Positions 21,856 to 33,913 are shown, counted from the stretch's first letter. The stretch is 64,000 nucleotides of DNA from Anastrepha obliqua (GCF_027943255.1 NC_072894.1:135089601-135153600), one strand, 5' to 3'. Translations and numbers: made by a program. Notes: a model not told the origin generated them from the letters alone.

Positions 21856-22600
21856 GTAGAAATTTGAGAATTTAATGTGAAATCCGAATGAAATTATGTC
21901 TTCTTGGAAAAAAAAATTTTTTTCGTTTTTTTTTTTTGAAAAATATAAATGGATAATGGTTAAAAAAGCTCCAATGCTTAATAAAACATATAAATTGAAA
22001 CGAAAAATTCATGGATGATCAGGAAAAAAGACGATTGTTTATTCATATGCGTTGATTTGAAATTTAAAAACAATCTTCTTTGTTCCTGATTTTCAATTTA
22101 TATTTTATATTTACTCAAAAACAAATAGAAAAACAAAAAATATTGTTTATGCCAAAGCGCTTGAATAAAGAATAAAGAAATAAATAATATGAAAATCATA
22201 TATTTTCTGTTCTAAACCATATCTATTCTATTTTAGTGTGCTCAGCAAAGGGGGCCGGGTTTTCTTGTTTTACTATAAAAAAGATACAACGAAAAATTGA
22301 AGAGAAACCCACAAAAATAAGAGCAATCAATAGTGGCATTTTAAAACATAAAAAAGTGATACTAAAAAAACTTAAACTAATAATCTTTATTTTTTGTAAT
22401 AATTTCATATTGAATTATCCTAAACTACAGGCTGGAGGTTGCCCTGTTTACTAACATTTGATTATTTACTGTACTATATACCAGCTGATTTCGAATCATT
22501 AAAATGTGGCACTTGAAGCCAGTCATGGATTCAATTATATCAAATGCTTGGTATTCACAATTAGCCTTCGGATTCATACATAGATTTTCTACGGTTTCAA
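21856..22600. other. AT-rich non-coding stretch
   Basis: Apart from the 22262-22380 segment that resembles 20420-20540, nothing is recognised. There is a T-rich patch near 21910-21945. Confidence 0.4.
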
Positions 22601-22604
22601 TGAA

Positions 22605-22803
22605 ACTTTTATTGAGTACCTACTGTCGCCCCTCGGCAGGCAATGGCAAACCTCCGAGTGTATTTTTACCATGAAAAAGCTCATCATACAAAATATCTGT
22701 ATACTGTAGGTCTCTCGATTTGTGGAACAACATCAAGCGCACGCCACAAATAGGAGGAGGAACTCCACCAAACACGCAAAAGGGGTGTACGCGCCAATTA
22801 TGA
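22605..22803 (-). repeat. SINE-like dispersed repeat, copy 1
   Basis: The minus strand reads TTGGCGCGTACACC, then GGAGTTCCTCCTCCTATTTG, TTGATGTTGTTCCACAAAT, GCTTTTTCATGG, CTCGGAGGTTTGCCATTGCC and GAGGGGCGAC. The same phrases occur at 38875, 58715 and 62385 in this window, which proves dispersal. From memory this repeat is abundant in tephritid genomes. It has no ORF. A TATA microsatellite abuts its GGCGCG end. Confidence 0.8.
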
Positions 22804-22827
22804 TATATATGTATATATGTATATATG

Positions 22828-22879
<52 letters not shown>

Positions 22880-22881
22880 TA
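22804..22881. repeat. (TA)n microsatellite
   Basis: About 78 bp of ATATGT and (TA) repeats separating the SINE-like copy from the palindromic MITE. Confidence 0.9.
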
Positions 22882-23129
22882 CAATATTCTCTTAATCAGC
22901 TAAACCAGCCCGAGAAATACGTATTTTGTCGATACTCAGGGAAATTTTGAGGGGTACTAAGAGAGTGTTGTCCTGCAAAGTTTATAACAAGACAAAGTAT
23001 TTATCTCCCAACGTCCAGCCACGGACGGATTTGTATTCGCCAACACTCTCTCAGTACCCCTCAAAATTTCCCTGAGTATCGACAAAATACGTATTTCTCG
23101 GGCTGGTTTAGCTGATTAAGGGAATATTG
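22882..23129. mobile_element. 248-bp MITE-like palindromic element
   Basis: Near-perfect inverted repeats of about 89 bp (22882-22971 and 23041-23129) start with CAATATTC and contain TTAATCAGCTAAACCAGCCC and GTCGATACTCAGGGAAATTT. The spacer is about 70 bp. There are only a few mismatches between arms, so the copy is young compared with most repeats here. Target duplication cannot be judged because the left flank is a TA microsatellite. It has no coding capacity, and the autonomous partner is unknown. Confidence 0.85.
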
Positions 23130-24585
23130 ACACTGGCTGTGCTCAGATAACGGTATAGTTGTTTTCTACACTACGGTAATTTATCACATTTAATTAATGA
23201 AATCATAAAAAATCATTTACTAAAAATTAGAAAATTCAAATCGGCAAAGAAATCTGCGGCTATATTATCATCCACATACTGCCCTGAATTTTACCTAATA
23301 CTTCTACAATATTATTTCAGCTACAAAACAAGTAAATCAGTAGTAAATATAAATATGTTGCTAAAAGGTAGTAAAGATATATAAAAAAAATAATTATATT
23401 TATTTATAATTATAAATTTAAAAATTAATAAAAAAAAATAATAATAATTAACATTTTAAACTTTATTTCTTTGCAATTCCTTTTACAAATTTTTCAGTTT
23501 TTATAAAGGTATAAATATCCATTTTTCTGCAAAAATGTAATATTTATTTTTGATTTGAATTCCTGCATAAATATAAATAGTTTCAACTAACATGAATTCT
23601 CTTTAATATGAACCTGTTTACCTTTTAAATATTTATGTACCTTTTGAGTGCAAATTTTCATTACGAAAACGGCCGGATATTGCATTTCAAATTAAAAATA
23701 ATCGAAATTCGAAAAACCGCAAATGCGCGACAGCCTGCATTTACCAAACTCATACACATGTAGTAAAATCAGCAATAAAACATACATATGTACATATGTA
23801 CATACATATATGAGAACGTACAAACTGGTATACATTAAAATAGATATGTATATAGATCCACTGTTATGCCTGTTACAACGCACTTTTGTAAGCGCACAAA
23901 AATTCATTAAATTTTTAACGGTGAAAATAAAACAAAAGCATAAAAAGCCAGTCATTGTAGTTTAAGTGCGAGTGCATACATTCCCGCCATAGCAGCCACA
24001 GCACTTGTAAGTATGAGTACAAGGCACGATTGTTCTTGTACATTCGGTTGCAATTGAATTTCGCTGGGCTTTCAATACAAAAGCAACACTACACCAGCCA
24101 ATGCCAAGTCCATTACCGAGCCACCCAAACCAACCACCTACATTTGAACATTGAAATAGCTCATGTACATATGTACTTGTTTATAAAATGCAATCGGGCA
24201 ACAAAAACTCCCTACGACAAATAGGGTTCTAGGTAAGGATAATGGCATTAAAAACTGTAATCTGAAGGGAAAAAGTTATATGGATATGTAAGTATGCGTT
24301 TTTATATTAATGCAATTTTGGGCTTCGACAGCTTCAGCTGAGGTGGAGGTGGAGGGAAGAAACATATGCTGAGTTTTTACATTAAAAGTAAAAAAAATTT
24401 AAAAAAATAAATAAATAAATGAAGTAAAATAACTACAATTAAATGGAATAATATAAAATAAATTATAATAACAAAAAAGTATAAAAAAAGTTTAGTAATA
24501 TTACATAGAGTAAAATAAATAGAGTTATTTATTATAATATTAACTATATTGACACAAATTGAATAACAATGTTAAAATTAAATTT
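23130..24585. other. AT-rich non-coding stretch
   Basis: No homology recognised. The 23692-23965 frames overlap on both strands and consist of ACATATGTAC-type microsatellite translation. The region 24370-24600 is extremely A-rich. Confidence 0.45.
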
Positions 24586-24589
24586 AAAT

Positions 24590-24594
24590 AAAAA
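24590..24594 (-). terminator. Pol III terminator of tRNA-Glu copy 3
   Basis: Five T on the minus strand, 8 bp past the tRNA 3' end at 24602. Confidence 0.7.
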
Positions 24595-24601
24595 GTTGTT
24601 T

Positions 24602-24673
24602 TTCCCATACCGGGAATCGAACCCGGGCCTTCCGGGTGAGAGCCGGATATCCTAACCACTAGACAATATGGGA
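24602..24673 (-). tRNA. tRNA-Glu(CTC), copy 3
   Basis: The 72-nt sequence is identical to copies 1 and 2, with anticodon CTC, an intact cloverleaf and intact A and B boxes. It lies 4.5 kb from copy 2, on the same strand, and its flanks share only the ACTT just upstream of the 5' end. Repeats of several classes fill the gap between the copies. Confidence 0.97.
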
Positions 24674-24679
24674 CTTTTC

Positions 24680-27600
24680 CACACCTATAGCCAACACAAA
24701 TCACAATTCATACTCGCCACTACCAAATAGTTATCGTCTCACCAAACTAAAATACTTCTCACACATGTACATGAATCATTCTCCGCACACTCATCGTTCT
24801 GGCCGGCAGTGCCCCTGCACATGACAGCAATGGATGTATGTGTGTGTGTGTGTAACTGAAAATACAACAGCATTTAGGTGTGCGAACAAATGGTGGATTA
24901 CAATAACAAACATCAACAAGCACATGTATACAACAAAAACAAAAAACATTTCACACATTTCTCTTCGACAATTGTTAAAAATAAATGAATGCCACAACAA
25001 CAATCACTGGAAACGGATGCTGCTTTTGCTTATTTATACTCACTCGTGTTTGTGCGCAGTTTGAACAACAAAACTGATGACGTTAACACTAACAACGCTA
25101 AATAATATTGAATAAATCATATGCCTGCAAGTGATGTGGTTTTTTTTATAAAAACAAAATTATATAATAAAACTAGATATTTCATAAATCTTTCAAATGT
25201 ATAATTTTTCTATAATAAATATCATATTTAAATAATTTTGGCTGGCATCCAGTTTTCGTGCTGCCATTTTAACTACATACTTGACGGGTCGAGATCGCAT
25301 TTTTGGAGACACTCGCGTGATCAAATTTTGTGCAAAACGTTTGCACAGCAAATTTTGTTTTTGTTTGTTAAAAGAGCGCGTTTATATTATCACGGCGCAG
25401 AGAAAAATGTGCATGCCAAAGGATCACAATGGGTATGCCCTTGGTGCCAAAGAAACAAAGAAATATCTGCTAGAGCGAAAATATTGTTTTCCGTAACATT
25501 TATGGGGCTCCGCTTAAATTTCTTGATTCTAAAATCCTTCACAAGTTATTACATTGACTGGCCTGAAGTATATTCGGTAAATTAATAGCCAAGCATAAAC
25601 ATGTTGGGCCTTCAATTTTTTGAATAAAATGAAAGATTACAATACATTTTTAATCCTAGCCTTTTGCCAGTGAAATCTCTAAAAATTCCACATACGAGTG
25701 CGCTCTAATGTATGTATGTGAGTATGTACGATATGCACTCTTCTAATCTTCTCCAACAACCAAGTTGTTCCCCTACTTAAATTTGGGCGAACACTTCAGG
25801 GATAAAATTGAATATTAAAAATTTAAAAAGGGGGAGCACAAAGACAAAGAGCGGTAATATGCATACATACATGCTCATACTTATATTATATATGACATAC
25901 GGAGGCATTAAAAGGACTGCAAGGGAAATTGCAGGCTGTCTGCCGGTAAATGCAATAGCAGCAACAAACATTACGCAGCAACAGCAACAACCGAAGGAAG
26001 CATGTTTAAGCGGAAGCATTAATACAAACACACATGCAATCGTATCGCTACGTTTGTATGCAATAGATTAATTTGTTATATATATACATACATGCATATA
26101 TATAGATGGGAGAGCATGTATGCCGTGCGGAAATGCAATTTTTGACATATGACAACGACAGCAACGAGGCCGTACCTACAAGTAAACACGAGTACATGCC
26201 TAATGGCGGAAGGGTAAAGAAGGAGAAGCAATGATGACGTTGATGGATAAACGAATAAAACTCAAAGTGCCGCCGCGACAGCAGGAGCAGCAGCAAAAAA
26301 TAATGCAGAAAACAAAAACAACAACGAGTCATCAACAGCATCGCCAACACTGCGAATGCCTGCGGGCGGGAAAATGCAACACAAAGTGCTTGCATGTGTT
26401 GGAGTGGGCGGGCAGTCGTGGCGCGAGAGTTGGGTGGTGTTGCAAGTGAAATCCTTGTTGATGCTTTTATGCCATTCTGGGTGGATGGGTGCTTGTTGAC
26501 TGACGGTTGAAGTGGGCCACTTCGTTTTCATATGAGAAATATGGCAACCACTTCACTCTGAAGCATATTAATTAAAAATATTTTTTATTTAATAAAAAAA
26601 TCGGTATAATAAAAACAAATGTTGGCGAAAAATGGGGTAGAGCTCAAATTGAGCTGCAGCAGCAAAAACAACAACAAATAAAGATAAAATAATGACATGA
26701 CAGCGCAAAATGGTTTGGAAATGATTAAAAATTCGGCAGTGGCGCATTTATGTGAGTAAAATATTGCAGCCGCATATGCATTTGAGGGAGTTGCAGTGCA
26801 CATGGGCAGCGCAAGTGCGGAAGGTTTGCGTGCACACGCACATATGCACAAATAACACATACCTACCTACAAAAATTATATATACACAGCCTTTTGTGTG
26901 AATTCGCAAATCGTTAAGTATAACACTTTTTCAACTGGAATGGAAAATGGATTAATGCAACTTTCGAAATTGATGGCATCAAAATGCAGTGGCGGCCACC
27001 GCTGCCGCTTAATTACATTATTTTTCATTGAAAATGCATTTCCAAACTTACAACACAAATACACACTGCTTTTGTGCAACTCATCATGTGCATATCCTGT
27101 TGATGTCAGCTCATACCAATTTCAACTGTTGATGAGTGATTTTTTGTAGCATGCAACACTGAACGATTTTCGCTTGCAACAAATGTATATGTAATGTACA
27201 CACACACACGTATTTCGATATTTATCGGTAAAACAGGAAAAAGTGATACAGTAAAGCAGTCAGACACTCCGACCGTCAGTCAACATGCCATGCAGTTGGT
27301 CACTCTCCTAGCCACTCAAGCCACTCATGCAGCCAGTCGATCATCTATTCACTCAGGCGTTCAGTCAAATGCGGCCATTTATCAATATTAATTATAATCC
27401 CAATGATGCCGCCAAATGCGACTGGAAGTCGCAAGTTGATATGCAAATGCAAATGCAATACATACAAACGAAACTAGATATCCATGTATGTGTGCAGATG
27501 AGGTTGCGAGCGAATTGGGTGGGTTTAATAGACAAACTGGCTATTAGAAGTCGACGGCGCTGCAAACGCGCAGATATTTAGCAGCATAAGCGCACGTATA

Positions 27601-28357
27601 TGTGTGTATATGTAGGTGTGTGCGGCGGTTAGCAGTTGATTTGCACTAGGAGGATGCAAAGCAGGCTGCCAGACAGGTTATTGTCCTGGTTAGGTTTTAT
27701 TTTGATGAATGCGATTTTGATGCATGTCAAGAATTTTTATTTCTATTAATATTTTTGGTTTTCAATTAATTGCTCTTTTGCCAATTTTTTTTGACAACCA
27801 GAAAATTTCTTATGCAAATACATACATATATTCCGAGGCCATGACAATAATACATTTTTATATAAAAATAGTAATAATAAATAAGTAAATAATCAAAACT
27901 TTGCGTAATCGCTGTACTCTTATTGTGAACACCTCTGTATGAAAAAAACCACTCTGAAGGAAAATATAAAAGTTATATAGAAAGATTAACAAGGAAAGAA
28001 GCCTTAATTTTAAAGCCAAAATTTGAACCGTTCAAAAACCCACCATCAAATAAAGTCGAGTTAGGTACGACCCATATAGGGAAAAATGAAAACTCCCAGC
28101 TACGTTCGTTGTTCCACATAGACCAAATATTACAGAAGCTTTCCTATTGGTTATTATTAGAACAATTGCTACCGGTAGCCATTCCAGTAAAATGAAGTAA
28201 GACAGCGTCGAGGATACGTTAAGGACTAGGTTAGGTTAAGTTTCTGTGGTAGTCAGTTTAGAATAGATAACGCACTTAGATCATGTAGGTCCATTTTGGT
28301 TCCACTTTGTAATACAGGAACCTCATCATGGAACCATTTAGACGTTCTCATAATACA
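24680..28357. other. Non-coding stretch with CAG/CAA and ATGT tracts
   Basis: No recognised coding exon. CAGCAACAG-like runs occur at 25960-26000, 26270-26345 and 26655-26680. ATGT-type tracts occur at 25710, 26080 and 27600. The segment 28230-28330 starts AGGTTAGGTTAAG and resembles the 3' tail of a non-LTR element seen again near 40640. The frames listed there lack domains. Confidence 0.45.
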
Positions 28358-28359
28358 TA

Positions 28360-29658
28360 CAGGGTGGCTGATGAATTTTGCTACATTAAGAAACTCAAAT
28401 AACTTTTTTTTTAGTGTATGGAATTCATTTATTTTTTTTCAAGTTGAAGGTCATTAAATTTTATTAAATGTAGCTTAACTAGTTTTAAAAATAATTGAAT
28501 TTAAATGCCCCCCATGCTCGTTGACACAAGTGCGGCATCTTAGTAAAAAGTTGTTCATTGCTGCTTTGAGAGTTGCGACAGGAATAGCCGCAATTGTTGC
28601 CCGAATGGATTGTTTTAGTTCATCCAAATTTGTTGGCTTTGTTTTATAAACTTCTTGTTTACATAAACCCCACAAGAAAAAAACAGGTGAAGTAAGGTCA
28701 GGCGACCTGGGGGGCCAACGAAATTCGGAGTTTCTTGAAATCAGTTTATTGGGAAATTTTCGTCGCAACTCTGTCATAACAGTCTGGGCTATGTGAGACG
28801 TTGCCCCATCTTGTTGAAACCACACAGAGTTGAAAGGAATACTCTTTCGGCGTAGTTCTGGATAGAAAAATTCTTTCAGCATTTTCAAATAACGGTCTCC
28901 AGTAACCGTAACGGCGTGACCATTTTCTTCAAAAAAATAAGGCCCGACAATACAGCGTGAAGAAACCGCACACCACACTGTCACGCGAAGAGGATGCAAT
29001 TCCGTCTCGTGGAGTATCTGTGGGTTAGAAGTACTCCATATTCGACAATTTGGTTTGTTCACATTGCCGTTTAAATCGAAATGGGCCTCATCAGACATGA
29101 AAAGGCAGTTTAACATGTTTTGGTCTTCTTCCACCATTTGCAGGATCTTCTGGCAAAATTCCAAGCGAATCGGCAAGTCTGCTGCATTCAGTTTGTTAAC
29201 CATTTGAATTTTGTAGGGAAATAAGTCTAAATCTTTGTGCATTATTGTTTGCAAAGACTGTCGGCTGACACCAAGTTGAGCAGATAAGCTTCTTGTTGAA
29301 ACCCTTGGATTGCTTTGTATAGCTGCAGCTACAGCAGCGATCGTTTCCTCCGTCCGAACTGGTGGGTTTCGATGATAAGGCCTTCTTGCGACTGTTCCTT
29401 GCTCAGCAAAATTATTCACCAGTCTCATTATGGTCCATCTGCTCGGGGGATCGCCGCCAAACATCCGCCTGTGCTCTCTCTGTACCAAAACTACGAACTC
29501 CAGTGCGTGATAGAGGCGGACTATCCAAATTCTTGTTCGCGTGTATCCATTTTAATAAATTTTAAAGATCAATCTGCAAATTAAAATAAAAATGGAACAG
29601 ATAACTTAAAAAGACTTATTCAATTTTTTTTTCGTAGCGGCTTTCATCAGCCACCCTG
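28360..29658 (-). mobile_element. Full-length DD41D (rosa-type) mariner
   Basis: Terminal inverted repeats CAGGGTGGCTGATGAA (28360-) and its complement ending at 29658 are flanked by TA on both sides (28358-28359, 29659-29660), the mariner target duplication. Length is 1299 bp. It contains one transposase gene on the minus strand. Imperfect TIR matching extends to the shared GCTAC about 25 bp in. Confidence 0.93.
28475..29550 (-). pseudogene. DD41D mariner transposase, frameshifted and with a lost catalytic Asp
   Basis: The long open frame (28475-29488) starts mid-gene. The natural start is ATG at 29548-29550 (MDTREQ), and a 1-nt indel near 29530 separates it from IWIVRLYHALEFVV in the main frame. 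N-terminal helix-turn-helix motifs (STRSLSAQLGVSRQSLQTIM) precede the DDE/D domain. The first Asp is in FMSDEAHF and the second in WFQQDGATSH. The third should sit 41 residues later in an LTPxDFFLWG box, but here that reads LTSPVFFLWG, so Asp is replaced by Val. The protein, about 360 residues, is therefore predicted to be inactive. Its job would be cut-and-paste excision at the TIRs. Confidence 0.9.
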
Positions 29659-29659
29659 T

Positions 29660-29925
29660 AGAATAGATTTTATACCCGTTAGAGAGTCAAAAGAATATTT
29701 TCTTAACCACCTTGCTCTACTCCTAACTACTACTAACTACTCCTCTTCTTTGTTTCTACAACTTCTGCAATATTCATGAGAAAACACTTCTAGCCTAGAA
29801 GAGTGCCTACCTAACAGCCAATGACCGATGACACAAGCCACGGCATTCGAAATATTTTGTTTTCAGAGGTTGAGCAATTTCTGATCTTTTCTTACATATA
29901 TATTTGCGGCCAAATTAGCCTAGTT
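29660..29925. other. Short non-coding gap
   Basis: Nothing is recognised. TATACCCGTTAGAGAG (29671-29686) resembles a common fly repeat motif. Confidence 0.35.
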
Positions 29926-29929
29926 GTAT

Positions 29930-30250
29930 TTTTAATCCTTAATTTGCAAATTGCCATAGGAAATATTGCCTAGGTTTTCCAGCAGGGGAAGATTAGTACC
30001 CTTTATGGCTAGCTTATCGACTTTGCAATTTACTTTAATATCTCTATGTGCCGGAACGCATATAAGACTGATCTTGAAGACGGTGCTATGTTAATATCCT
30101 TTAGGGCTGCCCTGCTCCTGCTTAGTATAACTGCCTCTATTGATTATATGGAGGAATAACTATCTGAGAAGATATTTATTGTACGTGAAAAAATCGGTAG
30201 ACACTCTTTTAGCTATAAACCAGCTGCTGTAGCTAATGAGATGTACAAGT
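29930..30250 (-). pseudogene. Non-LTR RNase H domain remnant
   Basis: The minus strand reads NIFSDSYSSIQSIEAVI then VLYAFRHIEIKVNCKVDKLA IKGT. This matches the RNase H core ...SDSQAAI.AL... and WVPGH..I.GNE.AD.LA. Catalytic residues around the SDS and D.LA motifs are partly kept, but the frame has stops and the rest of the element is gone. Confidence 0.6.
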
Positions 30251-30329
30251 ATAGGGACACTCGTATTCGACTCCTATTATTGTATTCAGCCCCATTTTCA
30301 TGATTCCAACTCCACTTACATTTCAAATC

Positions 30330-30990
30330 CTCTAAAAATTCTCTATCTTATTTCCATCCCTACTGCCATTCTTAGTCCTATTCCTATTCTTTTTCTTATT
30401 TCTTCAAGTATTCCAATTTCACGTATTTTTTTATTATTTATTTACTATCAATATAACTAAAAATAGTTTTATTACAATTAAGAGGCACTAGCGACAAGAG
30501 TTAACGGCTTCTATTCTTATTTATATTCATATTCCTATTCTTATACCTACTCTTGTTTCTATTCTTATTCTCCTATTCTCCCACTCCTATTCCTATTCCT
30601 ATTTCCATTCTTATTCCTATTTCTATCCCTATTCCTTTTCCTCTGTATCACATATTCCTTTTCTCATTCTTTTTATTTTTCTTGTTCTTATTCTCATTCC
30701 TATTCCTATTTCTATTCCTAAATATAGTCGTATTTTATTCCCTTTAGCCATTCTTATTCTTATTCCTATTTTTGTTATTTCTAGTCCAATTCTATCCGTT
30801 CTTATTCTTATCCCTTCTATCCCCATTCCCATTGTTATTCTTGTTCCTAATCCTATTTCCATTTATGCTCCTATTTATATTCCCGTTCGGATCCCATTCC
30901 TTTTACTATCCCCCTTCTCATTGGCATTTTATTATATCTCCCCATACCCATTGCAATTCTTGTTTCCATTCTTAAACATTTTCGATTTAT
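30330..30990. repeat. Polypyrimidine (ATTCCT)n-type degenerate microsatellite
   Basis: Long runs of CCTATT, CTTATT and CCATTC hexamers, densest at 30505-30960. The Leu/Phe/Pro/Ile frames on the plus strand and Gly/Ile/Arg/Met frames on the minus strand are repeat translations, not genes. Confidence 0.9.
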
Positions 30991-32425
30991 TCTACTTCCC
31001 CTTTCTATTTACATTTTATTGAAATATTTTTATGATTTGCTAAATAAAACTCGTTTTATCTGTTCATCGTCAAAAGTCATTTACTCTCAAACTATTTTTG
31101 TTGTTATTCTATAGTGCGCACATGCCCTGCTTCCGCTTTAATACACTCTAAACACTATAAAGTTCTTCAAATGCGCTAAAAAGAATGCGATAAACTAAGA
31201 ATATTACAAAACAAGTCTTTCAACCTCATGACGATTGTGGCCCAGCTCCGGTTCCTGAACGTCTAAACGCCACAATCAATTAGTTTATTTACTGAAGTTA
31301 GCCATAGTTGCTGCCTAAGTGCTGTATGTCGCAATTTTTGGCCGTATCTTATAGGTACATCTAACAAATTACCCACACAAACAAGCGATCGATGCCAATT
31401 CAGTTGATGGAACGAATACAGCAGGCAGAGCCAACTGCAAAGGATGAAAATTCATATGCATGCAAATGGGTGGGGTAATTAAGATTGAAGCTGAAAAAAA
31501 AACTATGATTATCACCATAACTAACATGCAGCCGATACCTGTAGCACTCTTCGTCAAATGGGCGATTCCCAACATCATCCAACAACAAGTTAATGACAAC
31601 TACTATCCGTATATACCGGCTCACTTTGCGTTCGTGAAACTATCGCCATCAACTGGTTTTATTATTGGGGCATAAACTCAATACACTGCGAATGCATGGC
31701 AAATGCGCAGTTCCACCAAATAGGCGCGAAGCTACCAAGGCTGCTGGTAGCTTTTAAGCGACCGAAAAATATGAGTTAACATAAATTGAAATTATGACAG
31801 TGAAAACTAACATTTGCACGCCAACAAGTCATTCAACAGCAGCCATGACTGATTGACGGATATCAGCGCGACGGCGCGGTAGCGCCTATGGCATTTACTT
31901 ATTGTCGCTAATTACCTCGGTGTAATTAAATTGGCGTTGCTACCCCGAAAAACAGGATCACTTCTACGAGGCAACAGCAGCAACGGTCGGCTTCTCATCT
32001 TGAGCGGTTTTTCCACATTGGATCATCGTCAACTTGTTGCGCTCAAATCGTTTCCGCGGACGGGACATTCATTGATCGTTTGATTTTGTTGTTTGTGGTT
32101 TTGCCACATTGCTGTTGCTTCTGCTGCTGTTGTTGCAGCCACTAATGTTGGCGAAAAGAACGAGCAGCGAAGTTGTCACTTGACGACAAATTATTGAGAT
32201 ATTATTGCTATTCATCTTGAAGGCAAATATGCAATGTAAACACAGCAAAAAAATTAATAAATACTGGCAATTAGATAAAATATTATTTGAGTCTATGCGA
32301 ACAAGTTTCTTTTTAATTAAAAATACAAGTTTTGACTGCTATGGAAAAAATGAGTCTAAGGCTTCTTAGTATTCGACCAAAGAAAAGTAAGGACTGCGAA
32401 GTAAAATCCAACATCAAGCTTCAAT
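30991..32425. other. Non-coding stretch
   Basis: No homology recognised. The tract 31360-32180 is less AT-rich and repeat-poor, which makes it a candidate for conserved non-coding DNA, but it carries no gene signature. Confidence 0.4.
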
Positions 32426-32429
32426 TTGT

Positions 32430-32556
32430 GCTCCTTAGTCTTGGTGGAAGATTTTTGGATCTTTCAACGTTGGCGACGGCGAGTATCGTAGGCGATAAAA
32501 AATTAGCTGTATGAGCTTAAGCGGTTACAGCGCCAATCAAGAAGAAGAAGAAGTTT
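32430..32556 (+). pseudogene. Internally deleted non-LTR RT 3' end
   Basis: GRFLDLSTLATASIVGD is one frame; another reads KIFGSFNVGDGEYRRR, the RT tail motif, then jumps to the family 3' end TTAAGCGGTTACAGCGCCAA and (AAG)n. It is the same family as 5845-6295, with the RIKIQRLRW part deleted. Confidence 0.65.
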
Positions 32557-32790
32557 ATGCCGCCTCCAAATGACTAAAGTTTTTTTTTATAAGAAACTTT
32601 TTCACCACAGAAATACGCTCAGTACGTCGAGTGCCCGTTCTTACCTAGAACATTTTTTGATGAAGGACACATCGTCACTTTGTAGGTTTTGCAGTCAGCC
32701 AAACGCGTTTTTATTTGTTTCAATGTTAAGGGTACGTCAAAGACTCGAACATACAGAAAAAACTTCAGCTACCAATGGTTGGTAACGTAA
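32557..32790 (+). repeat. Possible fragment of the SINE-like repeat
   Basis: CTTTTTCACCACAGAAATAC followed by GCTC resembles the CTTTTTCATGGCAGAAATAC box of the dispersed repeat at 38875. Only about 60 bp can be matched, so it is weak. The 71-residue frame here has no motif. Confidence 0.3.
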
Positions 32791-32874
32791 TAAAACATTG
32801 CAGTGAAAACCCTGCTTCCATTTCTTACCCATCCTTCTGTCTCTCTCACTCATTATGCTAAGCTTAACACTAGG

Positions 32875-33913
32875 TTAGGAAATAAGTTCGTAGAAGTTTT
32901 ACCGAAGAAGTTTATTTAAACAAAAAAGCAATAATTATATCAAAAATTTAACCAATTATATATTCGCCGTTGCTGTTTACAACCTCTTGCCACCACTCTT
33001 GGAGAGTAGGGTGGATGCTGAAGGATCTTCCATTCGCGCTCATGGCAACATGGCGCCTGGCGTTGACGTGAAGGAGTATGGTTTGACCATGTCAATCAGG
33101 TATTTTCAGCCGAATAGCCTCGCTCACGCGGTGTAGCTGGGCAATGTAGAGCTCCCCGTTGACCGTGGCATTATTTTCGAGCATTTCACAGTGCACCATG
33201 CTCTCCCAGTCACACCAAACACATATTAGGATCTTCTGTCGATAAAGACTCTCGGCTTTGGCGTATCTCTTGAAGCCACCCACTCCTTTCTTTGCTTCAT
33301 ATTGATGTCTAGGCACCATTTCTCATTTTCTGTGACAATTCGCTACAAAAAGCGCTGTTTAGGACCGCGTGTTGCTCGATGGTGGACGAGATCCTCAGAA
33401 GCAACTTGAAGGCGACTTATTTGTTTTATTAGTTGAGCTCGTGAGGCACCCAGGCTCCCATTTGTGCGGTAAATCTCATTGAATAAAAGTAATTGAGAAT
33501 CGTTTTATGATCGCAGTTCATTTTTACCGCCAATTCCCGATTGGTTTGGCGACCGTTCTCCTTCAATTTGTGATATGAGACGTTCTTCACCGAATTCAGA
33601 AGCCCTTCCACTGCGGGACGTGTCGTCGACGTAAAAGTGACCATTTTGGAACTTTACTATTTCCGTGCTGTAGACTCGCCTATGGCACAAAGCAAAGAAG
33701 AGCAGGTGTCGCAAATGCTGATTTTTGCCTCCTGGGTATTCCACTTCTAAGCATCAAAACTAATTAAAAATTAAATAACTCAAAAATGCAATTAACGTAG
33801 TTTTGTAGAACAGAAAGAGGTCTATCGAATGAATACTTACCCTTTACCAAACAGCAAACGAATTGCTGTAAAATAAAGAAAATATATGAAAACGCTAAGA
33901 ACTTATTCCCCAA
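32875..33913 (-). mobile_element. Decayed mariner (mellifera-like)
   Basis: Imperfect terminal repeats TTAGGAAATAAGTTCGTAG (32875-) and, on the other strand, TTGGGGAATAAGTTCTTAG (from 33913) border the unit, about 1.04 kb. The flanking TA duplication is not preserved. Inside is a badly broken transposase on the minus strand. Confidence 0.75.
32950..33765 (-). pseudogene. mariner transposase with several frameshifts and a deletion
   Basis: Segments in order are NQHLRHLLFFALC; NRELAVKMNCDHKTILNYF and GAWVPHELN (helix-turn-helix and linker); RQKILICVWCDWESMVHCEM with NGELYIAQLHRVSEAI; TILLHVNARRHVA; and WWQEVVNSNGEYIIG at the end. The second catalytic position reads HVNARRH instead of HDNARPH. 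The block with the third Asp (SPDLAP.D) is deleted between ARRHVA and WWQEVV. The motif VVN.NGEYI is typical of mellifera-type mariners. Inactive. Confidence 0.8.

Noticed and set aside
30340..30990. Leu/Phe-rich ORFs that could look like membrane proteins, and Arg/Ile/Gly-rich ORFs opposite
   Set aside because: Both are translations of CCTATT-type microsatellite DNA.
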